This document shows, piece after piece, positions 17,215-23,480 of a DNA stretch of 44,574 nucleotides (its first letter is position 1; the number at the start of each line of letters is the position of its first letter). The DNA is from Chromatiales bacterium (GTDB lineage Bacteria > Pseudomonadota > Gammaproteobacteria > SZUA-152). The notes under the pieces were generated by a model. That model was given only the letters and a program-made list of their open reading frames with translations, had not been told where the DNA came from and did not search any database. The DNA lies in contig JALSGT010000140.1 in NCBI GenBank assembly GCA_026982555.1, forward strand, positions 1 through 44,574, in the 5' to 3' direction. The translations under genes were made by a program, and so were the position numbers.

Positions 17215-18564
17215 ATGAAACGATTGATGACTGCCACAGCACTGACTGTTGCCGCTACACTGCTTCCTTTACTGGTGCAGGCCGCCCCCTTGTATCATCC
17301 TCCGGGATCCAATCTGACTTATGGCGCGGTGAGCAATGGCCAGTCCATTATGTCGGATATCACCAATCCGGCTGCCGGTGCGGCGGTGTTGCAGCAGAAT
17401 GGGAATCAGTACCGGTTCGGGATTTTGAGTTCGGTTGGTGCAGGTTATGAGTTTGGCGAGGTGGATAATCTGTATTCGCGAATTGATGCAGAGGCGCAGG
17501 CATTTCAAAATCTCCAGACGGTAACATCGGTTGCCGATATTGACGCCCGGCTGGCCAGCCTCAACGCCTTGCTGGTCGATATCGAGGCCAAGGGTTATGC
17601 CAAGGTTTTTTTCGGTGGCCACCTGCCGGTAATGCCATTGGTTATTGCGCATAAAGCTTTGGGGGGCAGTCTGGTACTGGATGTCAATGGCTCGATAGCT
17701 GCGCGGGCAACCGCGTTGAATGATCCTGTCGATTTCAATTCTGCGGCTGCCAGTGTCGGGATTGATGATCCCACTGATGATTTGACACTCACGTTTGCCG
17801 GGGCTGTTCCTAACGGGTTTTCTATCGATAATGACAGCACTGTATTGGTAAAAGCTGCTCGCACTATAGAGATTGCACTGGGTTACAGCCGTCCTCTTTT
17901 GAAGACCCGTGAGGCGACGTTGTATGGGGGGTTGAGGGGGCGCTATTATAAAGTCGATACCAGTCGTGCGGGTATTCGTTTTAGTGGGCTTGTTGATGGT
18001 ACTGAACAGGCCTTCGAGGATGCGCTGGATTCCAATCTGGATTCTGACACCGGACTGGGGATGGATGTCGGTGTGTTATGGGTGAGTGAGTATTATCGCG
18101 CAGGTGCCACTCTGACTAACATTAACGAACCTGAATTCAAGTTCAGTCCCATTGATCTCAGTGGTTACAGTGATCCGGGTGGCCCCGTGTACCAAAAACT
18201 GGCAGCGAGCAATACTTATACTATGGAAAAACAACTCCAGCTGGAAGCGGCCGTGTATACGGCCAGCCGGAATTGGGTGATTTCCGGTGGGCTGGATGCC
18301 AATGCTGTGGAAGATGTGTTTGGCGATGAATATCGATGGGCCACGGTAAGTGCCGCCTATGCCACTGATACCTGGTGGTTGCCGGGCATACGTGCCGGTC
18401 TTCGTAAAAACCTGGCAGGTTCGGAAATCAACTATTACACACTGGGTACGACATTGGCGGTGGTTAATGTGGATCTGGCCTGGAGTTCGGACAAGGTCAC
18501 GATTGATGGCAGCAGTGTGCCCCGTGGCGCGATGTTAAATCTGGGGCTGGAAGTCAGTTTTTAA
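17215..18564 (+). CDS. TraF_2-type outer-membrane beta-barrel protein (first of two)
   Basis: The 449-residue product has a Sec signal peptide (cleavage near VQA-APLYHP) and a long mature part rich in alternating aromatic and small residues. It ends in a barrel-type terminal strand (MLNLGLEVSF). YGAVSNGQSIMSDITNPAAGAAVL followed by repeated strand-like segments fits the family named conjugal transfer protein TraF (PF13729 type), which is found widely outside plasmids. Its function is not established, and no conjugation gene lies nearby. The ATG at 17215 has GGAG 6 bases upstream and is preferred over ATG 17203. A related gene converges on it from 19839. Confidence 0.7.
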   Translation: MKRLMTATALTVAATLLPLLVQAAPLYHPPGSNLTYGAVSNGQSIMSDITNPAAGAAVLQQNGNQYRFGILSSVGAGYEFGEVDNLYSRIDAEAQAFQNLQTVTSVADIDARLASLNALLVDIEAKGYAKVFFGGHLPVMPLVIAHKALGGSLVLDVNGSIAARATALNDPVDFNSAAASVGIDDPTDDLTLTFAGAVPNGFSIDNDSTVLVKAARTIEIALGYSRPLLKTREATLYGGLRGRYYKVDTSRAGIRFSGLVDGTEQAFEDALDSNLDSDTGLGMDVGVLWVSEYYRAGATLTNINEPEFKFSPIDLSGYSDPGGPVYQKLAASNTYTMEKQLQLEAAVYTASRNWVISGGLDANAVEDVFGDEYRWATVSAAYATDTWWLPGIRAGLRKNLAGSEINYYTLGTTLAVVNVDLAWSSDKVTIDGSSVPRGAMLNLGLEVSF

Positions 18565-18585
18565 TATCGAGTATTTAATACAAAG

Positions 18586-18620
18586 ACGCAAAGAGTGCCT
18601 GAGTTTTCGCGCCTTTGCGT
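18586..18620. terminator. Hairpin between the two convergent barrel genes
   Basis: The inverted repeat ACGCAAAG / CTTTGCGT encloses an 19-base loop, placed 20 bases after one stop and about 55 bases before the other. It could serve both convergent genes. The left arm also belongs to the GACGCAAAG dispersed-repeat type, and no clear T run follows on either strand. Confidence 0.4.
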
Positions 18621-18675
18621 TGTTGGATTTGATGCTGCGGTGATTCGGGGGCGAGGGACAGCCTGTTCGTCGTCA

Positions 18676-19839
18676 TTAAAATTGCAGGCCCACCTGGGCC
18701 GAAATGCCTTCACCTTCGTCACCGCTGTATGCAGCGACATCTATTTGCAGTGTACTGATTAGCAGCCCGATACCGGCGGAGCCATAAGTAGCTTCATTGC
18801 CGGTCAGGTTTTGGTTGTAGCCGGCACGTAATGTCAACCATGGCCATGTTTGCCACTCCCAGCCCAGAGCGGCAATTTGTGAGGCAGAAGCAAAGCCGAC
18901 AGGGTCATTTTCCAGCAGATCGATATCCAGTTCCACGACAGAGTAGCGGCTTTGGTAGGCAAAACCGGCACGCAGCTGTGGCTCAATCTTGAAGATGTCG
19001 CCACTATCGCCGTATTTGTAATTTCCGGGCACGATATTTTTTGCCACCAGTCCCATTTTCCATACACCAAACTCTTTTAATACACCGATATCGAAGATGA
19101 ATTGCCCCCCGCTTTTACTGCCGCTGCGGTTGATATCAACATCAGCGGTGCGCAGTGGGTCAGCGTAACCATAACCTGAAACCAATAAAAATTTTGCGCT
19201 AAAACCCACCGTCAGGTTTTGCATCCAGCCACTCCCATGCAGTGCTTTGGCGGCAGCAACACCGTTTTCAACGACGCGCAGCCCACGTTGCGCCAATGTA
19301 GAGGCATAGCTTGGGGTAGTGAGGTTATCGCCGCCGACCATTGGCTGGGCGGTGGATGCTTCATAGACATTAAAAAATGCCGCACCACTAAGAATGCGAC
19401 TGGGTATTGCCAGCACGAAAGCTGAGTTGCGGCTGCTGCGGTACAAGCTGCCATCCAGCGCATTGAGTTGTTGCTGCACCGCAGCCCGGTTGGCGGCATT
19501 ATTGTTGCCGTCCAGTGTATTTGCGGCTTGTTGAAATGCGCTGAGGTTGTCTGCAACGTTGTCAGGATCACCCAGCTGGCGGCTGAGCGTTGGTGCCAAC
19601 AAAAACCATTCGTGAATTTCATCCGCCGTGGCCAGCAGGGCCGGATTATTAAATACTGCAAATTGCGGTCCCGAGGCCACCCCCACACCACCCATGGCCA
19701 TGGTGCGGGCATCAAACACACCAAAAGGCACGGCAGTGGCTGCTTGTGCATATAGTATCAAGAGCAATACAAATGGCCAGCCGGGGCGCAGTTTTCTGTT
19801 GTTTTTACGGGTAAACATCTTCACAGTCATTTTTTGCAT
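18676..19839 (-). CDS. TraF_2-type outer-membrane beta-barrel protein (second of two)
   Basis: The 387-residue product has a signal peptide (WPFVLLLILYAQAATA-VPFG), then ARTMAMGGVGVASGPQFAVFNNPALLA. That N-terminal pattern is shared with FadL/TraF_2-like barrels. The last strand is GISAQVGLQF. The overall layout, an N-terminal FNNPA segment, a helical linker rich in A and N and then a barrel, parallels the convergent gene at 17215. The ATG at 19839 has GGAG 7 bases upstream, and that GGAG lies within the last codons of serB. The gene is therefore coupled to serB translation, although no functional link is obvious. Confidence 0.68.
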   Translation of the reverse strand: MQKMTVKMFTRKNNRKLRPGWPFVLLLILYAQAATAVPFGVFDARTMAMGGVGVASGPQFAVFNNPALLATADEIHEWFLLAPTLSRQLGDPDNVADNLSAFQQAANTLDGNNNAANRAAVQQQLNALDGSLYRSSRNSAFVLAIPSRILSGAAFFNVYEASTAQPMVGGDNLTTPSYASTLAQRGLRVVENGVAAAKALHGSGWMQNLTVGFSAKFLLVSGYGYADPLRTADVDINRSGSKSGGQFIFDIGVLKEFGVWKMGLVAKNIVPGNYKYGDSGDIFKIEPQLRAGFAYQSRYSVVELDIDLLENDPVGFASASQIAALGWEWQTWPWLTLRAGYNQNLTGNEATYGSAGIGLLISTLQIDVAAYSGDEGEGISAQVGLQF

Positions 19840-19843
19840 CGTA

Positions 19844-20674
19844 CTACTCCAAAAAATCCAATACCGTATCCAGCCCACCAAATTGTATTGATACATCGGC
19901 TTGTGCGCGCACTGCTGGTTTCGCATGGTAGGCTACCCCCAGTCCGGCAATGCCCAGCATTTGCAAATCATTGGCACCGTCACCCATAGCGATAACCTGC
20001 TGGCAGGTTATGCCGAGTTGTTCGCACAGTTGTTGCAGATATTCTGCCTTGGCTTCTGCACCGACAATGACCCCGTTTACCGTGCCGTTGAGTTTCCCTT
20101 TTTCCTGGGTCAGTACGTTAGCCAGGGTGAAGTCCAGACCCAGGCGTTGCTTGAGACGCTCGGTGAAAAAGGTAAAGCCACCGGAAACCAGCGCTGTTTT
20201 GATCTGACGTCGCTTGAGTCGATGAATCAATGCTTCAGCCCCGGGGTTTAATTGTAGTCGTTCGTCATACACATGTTGCAGGGCGGAGGTATCCAGTCCT
20301 TCCAGCAGAGCGACGCGCTGTTTCAACGAGGCAGCAAAGTCCAGCTCACCGCGCATGGCGGCCTCGGTAATGGCACTGACCTGGGGTTTCACGCCGATAA
20401 AGTCAGCGATTTCATCGACGCACTCGATGTTGATGAGGGTGGAGTCCATGTCGCTGATGAGCAGGCCCACAGCGGCTGCGTCGAAATTTTCGGGCAGGGT
20501 ATTGATATCCAGTTGACAGGCTTCACGCAACGTATCCAGCGTTTCGGGCGCGAGTGTTTCGTGTTGCACGCGAAAATGCCGGGTGTAAACGCCGGGCTCG
20601 CTACCCAGTGTCTGGGTGATGTGCCGGGTTTGTTGTGTTGTGAGGGTATTGCTATGAATAATGGTTGTAGGCAT
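19844..20674 (-). CDS. serB: Phosphoserine phosphatase
   Basis: SerB removes phosphate from L-phosphoserine, the last step of serine synthesis. The 276-residue product is a HAD-superfamily phosphatase. It has motif I DMDSTLINIECVDE with the nucleophile Asp, the ALVSGGFTFF motif II serine region, KGKLNG, and GDGANDLQML as motif IV. The N-terminal 70 residues form the short variable domain common in gammaproteobacterial SerB. It is followed 5 bases later by the TraF_2-type gene, whose Shine-Dalgarno sits in the serB end. Confidence 0.96.
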   Translation of the reverse strand: MPTTIIHSNTLTTQQTRHITQTLGSEPGVYTRHFRVQHETLAPETLDTLREACQLDINTLPENFDAAAVGLLISDMDSTLINIECVDEIADFIGVKPQVSAITEAAMRGELDFAASLKQRVALLEGLDTSALQHVYDERLQLNPGAEALIHRLKRRQIKTALVSGGFTFFTERLKQRLGLDFTLANVLTQEKGKLNGTVNGVIVGAEAKAEYLQQLCEQLGITCQQVIAMGDGANDLQMLGIAGLGVAYHAKPAVRAQADVSIQFGGLDTVLDFLE

Positions 20675-20751
20675 GGACGTTAACAGGTGGTGAGTTTAGT
20701 GGCGGATAGTGTAACCGCAGTGCGTTGGCAAGCCTACTTCTATTAGGGGCG

Positions 20752-21642
20752 CTAACCACATTCACTGAGCAGGCGGTCGATCATGCCCAGAGCCTGTGAT
20801 TCATAGCCGCCGCCAAACAGATTGAAATGGTTGAGGATATGGTACAGATTGTAGAGCGTTTTGCGTGAGGCATAGCCTGTATCCAGGGGCCAGGCGGCAT
20901 TGTAGGCGGCATAAAAGGTCGGTGAAAACCCTCCAAACAGTTCGGTCATGGCCAGATCGGTTTCACGGTCACCGTAATAGACGGCAGGATCAAAAATCAC
21001 TGGTTGGCCTTGCGTATCAAAAGCCGCATTGCCAGACCACAAATCACCGTGTAACAGAGATGGCACGGGTTGATAATGGGTGAAAAAAGCGGTCAGTGCC
21101 GTTTGCAACCGTTCACCGCGGTTCAGTAATGCGCGTTTTGCCCCGTTTTGGCCAGCCAGTTCCAGCTGTGTTCCCAGTCGTTGTTCGGCCCAAAACGTCG
21201 CCCAGTTATTGGTTTCGTGGTTGAGTTGTGGTGTGCTGCCGATGGTATTGTGTCGATGCCAGCCAAATTGTGGGCGCTGGGTCTGGTGCATCGCTGCCAG
21301 TCCGCTACCCTGCTGTGTATCGTCCCCTGTGCTTTGAAGTGTGATGTGTTCCATGACCAGATAGGCATCTTCTCCTGCAATGCCACTACAAATGGGGGAT
21401 GGTACCCGCAGGCTGTGGCTGTCGATCAGGGCGTATAAGCCTTCTGCTTCGGCCTCGAACATGGAGAGATTATCAGCGGTATTGGTTTTGATGAAAAAGG
21501 TTTGCTGGTTTCCGTTTTGGTGTCCGGTAAGCGTGTAGGCCGCGTTGATGCAGCCGCCGCCCACAGGGCGTGCAGTGTCAGTGGCCAGAATTGTTCCCGA
21601 TGCAATGTGTACCTGTCGTGAAATGGATGGCCAGTCGAGCAT
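20752..21642 (-). CDS. Fructosamine kinase / ketosamine-3-kinase family protein
   Basis: The 296-residue product belongs to the FN3K-like family of aminoglycoside-phosphotransferase-fold kinases, proposed to repair glycated proteins. Visible motifs are GGGCINAAYTLTG, FFIKTN with the ATP lysine, FEAEAEGLYAL, and LHGDLWSGNAAF with the catalytic aspartate. DPAVYYGDRETDLAMTELFGGF supplies the metal-binding aspartate. The ATG at 21642 is preceded by GGGGGA and matches the family N terminus; the open frame beyond it runs into a dispersed repeat. Its upstream region is almost wholly made of that repeat. Confidence 0.9.
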   Translation of the reverse strand: MLDWPSISRQVHIASGTILATDTARPVGGGCINAAYTLTGHQNGNQQTFFIKTNTADNLSMFEAEAEGLYALIDSHSLRVPSPICSGIAGEDAYLVMEHITLQSTGDDTQQGSGLAAMHQTQRPQFGWHRHNTIGSTPQLNHETNNWATFWAEQRLGTQLELAGQNGAKRALLNRGERLQTALTAFFTHYQPVPSLLHGDLWSGNAAFDTQGQPVIFDPAVYYGDRETDLAMTELFGGFSPTFYAAYNAAWPLDTGYASRKTLYNLYHILNHFNLFGGGYESQALGMIDRLLSECG

Positions 21643-21652
21643 AATTTTTCCC

Positions 21653-21831
21653 CCTGGATATTCTTGTTTCGCCGTTGACTGCTTCGAGGATGTATTAACA
21701 TATTTGATAAACAGCTTGTTGGGTGATTTTGGTGCATTCACGGGTTGAGTGAGTCGCTATGACTCCTCATCGCGCCTTGCCAGCCACAAAACTCAACGCA
21801 CTCTACAGGCCGCTCAACTGCGGAGTCCAGG
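21653..21831. repeat. Dispersed repeat, copy B (upstream of the fructosamine-kinase gene)
   Basis: This is an inverted, shorter copy of the element at 3905-4138. Long stretches match closely (for example AGCTTGTTGGGTGATTTTGG, with CATTCACGGGTT after it). About 60 internal bases of copy A are missing, consistent with deletion between TAGC direct repeats. One end (CCTGGACTCCGCAGTTGA read on the minus strand) is well kept; the other is degraded. That end lies within 11 bases of the downstream start codon, so the element supplies its 5' untranslated region. Confidence 0.75.
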
Positions 21832-22005
21832 ATAAGCGGTATTGTCTGATTGGCGCTTGCTTTCTTCTTGTTTTTGAAGGGTTGATTAAAAAACAATCAA
21901 TCATTTAAAGTGTCAGCATACTCTGATGCTCCGGTTGGCGAGTTAACTTAAGGTGATTTCTAGTTTTTTTGCGCTAAGCACTTGCCGCAAATGACGGATG
22001 TTCAT

Positions 22006-22217
22006 TTATCCACAAAGCCTGTGGATAACTTTGTGTATAAGCTGAGGGAAGCGGCCTGCTGACCTCGGTTTTGTTACAGATTTATTAAATTGGTCAAAAA
22101 ATAGACGGACTATTTTTTCTATTAAAACCAGTAAGTTATAGTTTGATGTTGGTCTGTCCGTCAAAAAACGGTTCAAGTCGGTCAATATGTGAACAATGTG
22201 AAACATATTGTGTATAA
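22006..22217. promoter_or_regulatory. Cluster of four consensus DnaA boxes with an A+T-rich spacer
   Basis: Perfect TTATNCACA boxes lie at 22006-22014 (plus), 22020-22028 (minus), 22032-22040 (minus) and 22209-22217 (minus). The first two are TTATCCACA and the last two TTATACACA. A weaker relative lies at 22188-22196. The first three boxes are 5 and 3 bp apart. Between 22070 and 22150 the DNA is very A+T-rich and holds a perfect AAAAAATAG / CTATTTTTT palindrome (22096-22118). No gene overlaps. The cluster could be an origin, a DnaA-titrating site or a DnaA-reactivating (DARS-like) site. The usual oriC neighbours dnaA, dnaN, rpmH and mnmG are absent here. Confidence 0.6.
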
Positions 22218-22290
22218 CGTTCCACGCGGGTACATCATCAAGGCGGCTTTGCCGGTGCTGCGAGTGTTGAGGCGCCTAAAAATGTGGCAC

Positions 22291-22315
22291 AAAAAAGCCA
22301 GCACGATGTGCTGGC
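22291..22315 (-). terminator. Intrinsic terminator of the small cytochrome c gene
   Basis: On the minus strand an 8-bp stem GCCAGCAC / GTGCTGGC with a 3-base loop is followed by TTTTTT. It lies 28 bases after the cytochrome stop. Confidence 0.85.
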
Positions 22316-22343
22316 CTTTTGTGCTGCTGATAAACGCCGAAAC

Positions 22344-22670
22344 TTAGAGGGTCATGATGAAATCGACCAGTTTTTCGATGTTTTCGTCAGATACACGAGG
22401 TGAGTAAGGAGGCATGGGAGCGCCACCCGTGATTTTGGTCCAGTTACCTTTGCCACCTTTTTTCACTTTGGCGATCATACGATCTTTAGCGCCAGCGTCA
22501 CCTTTGTATTTGGCTGCCACATCTTTCCAGGATGGGCCAACGATTTTCTTGTCAACACCGTGGCAAGCCAGGCAGCCGCTTTTTTTGGCCAGGGCCAGGT
22601 CAGCCGTTGCTTGGCCGGAAATTAGTAGGGCAGCAGCAGCTGCAGGAACGATCAACCATTTTGCTTTCAT
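22344..22670 (-). CDS. Small periplasmic cytochrome c (c551/c8-like)
   Basis: The 108-residue product has a Sec signal peptide of about 23 residues (cleavage near ATA-DLALAKK). The mature part is some 85 residues with one haem site (CLACH), IVGPSWKDVAAKY, and a probable axial methionine in GGAPMPPYSPRVSD. Size and motifs fit the class I cytochrome c551/c8 electron carriers that feed nitrite reductases or terminal oxidases; the partner is unknown. The ATG at 22670 has GAGG 9 bases upstream. It has its own terminator and is probably monocistronic. Confidence 0.92.
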   Translation of the reverse strand: MKAKWLIVPAAAAALLISGQATADLALAKKSGCLACHGVDKKIVGPSWKDVAAKYKGDAGAKDRMIAKVKKGGKGNWTKITGGAPMPPYSPRVSDENIEKLVDFIMTL

Positions 22671-23012
22671 GTAGGACTTCCTCTTGATTTTTGTATCCAA
22701 TATTTAGGTAAAACTCACGAAAGAATTTGCAAACGAAACACTTCTCAAACGCTAAGTTTCGCGTGATGACAAGATTTCGCTCCCCCTTTCTCTCTTTTTT
22801 CAGAGCAATGTGCGAGGCACATGTTGTCGCCAGCCGCAGTCTTCCTCATTTCAGGTATGCAGCCGCTATTTTTGAACGCTGCTGTAACCTTGGGCGGTTT
22901 TTATGCCATTGGCATGGCCTGCTGTCAAGTTCAGCGTAGGTTCAGGAAGTCTGTGATTAATAAAATCCGGAGTGAAAATGCGTGTGTTCCGTGAATTGTT
23001 TCCAGGGAAGCC
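22671..23012. other. Gene-free stretch between the cytochrome c and DUF2782 genes
   Basis: These 342 bases should hold the promoter of the minus-strand cytochrome gene. I found no clear consensus, repeat or RNA structure. A 70-codon open frame on the plus strand (22727-22939) has no ribosome-binding site or recognisable protein character and is not called. Confidence 0.5.
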
Positions 23013-23318
23013 TTACCATTTTTTGATGACCCAGGCGGGGATTAACAGGGCCGGGTCGGTGTCATTTTTACGGGTCTCCAGGTTGCCGTCACCATCGCTG
23101 TCTACCAGATAATAAGGCGCGCCGTGTTTGGGGGAGACGCGGATCGCATAAAGTTGGCCGTTGACTCGTAGTTCTTCAACGATGTCGCCTTTGGCGTCCT
23201 GAATGGTGACTTCACCGGAAGATTCCGGTTCTTCGGCCAGCGCAATGCCGGTAAAAAATAATAGCGGCACGATGACCAGATGAATGGCAAAAGAAAAAAT
23301 CAGTTTTGAAAAACGCAT
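23013..23318 (-). CDS. DUF2782-type small periplasmic protein
   Basis: The 101-residue product has an N-terminal signal or anchor segment (LIFSFAIHLVIVPLLFFTGIALA) and a short soluble part. That part contains VEELRVNGQLYAIRVSPKHGAPYYLVD, the core of the DUF2782 family, and a DSDGDGNLE acidic loop that may bind calcium. Its function is unknown. It sits divergently next to polA, where such a gene also lies in Pseudomonas. Confidence 0.82.
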   Translation of the reverse strand: MRFSKLIFSFAIHLVIVPLLFFTGIALAEEPESSGEVTIQDAKGDIVEELRVNGQLYAIRVSPKHGAPYYLVDSDGDGNLETRKNDTDPALLIPAWVIKKW

Positions 23319-23480
23319 AAGGCTTGTCTCTTTTACGAGGAGGGCAGGTTTACATTATCCGCGTCAAAAATCCTGATTCAAGAAAGCGGTTAAAAACATC
23401 AATGGTGCCGCGGGACAAAACAACCGATAATCGCCCACAGCTTTATCACCATTCTATTCTAATCAAGACACGCTCGCACT

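Larger units (their letters stand above)
21832..22343. other. Gene-free stretch holding the DnaA-box cluster
   Basis: No credible gene is seen in these 512 bases. The left 170 bases show no recognised feature beyond an A+T-rich inverted TTGATT / AATCAA. The centre holds the DnaA-box cluster, and the right end holds the terminator of the minus-strand cytochrome gene. Confidence 0.6.

Noticed and set aside
17215-19839. A conjugative element suggested by the TraF family name
   Set aside because: No relaxase, coupling protein, pilus or mating-pair genes are present, and the family is common on chromosomes.
22006-22217. Calling the DnaA-box cluster the chromosomal origin oriC
   Set aside because: The standard origin neighbours are absent. 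By eye the plus strand looks G/T-rich on both sides (2-13 kb and 36-44 kb), so no skew switch is apparent. Listed as a DnaA-box regulatory locus instead.
22727-22939. A 70-codon plus-strand gene upstream of the cytochrome c gene
   Set aside because: It has no ribosome-binding site, no motif and unusual Cys/His/Arg content typical of chance frames.
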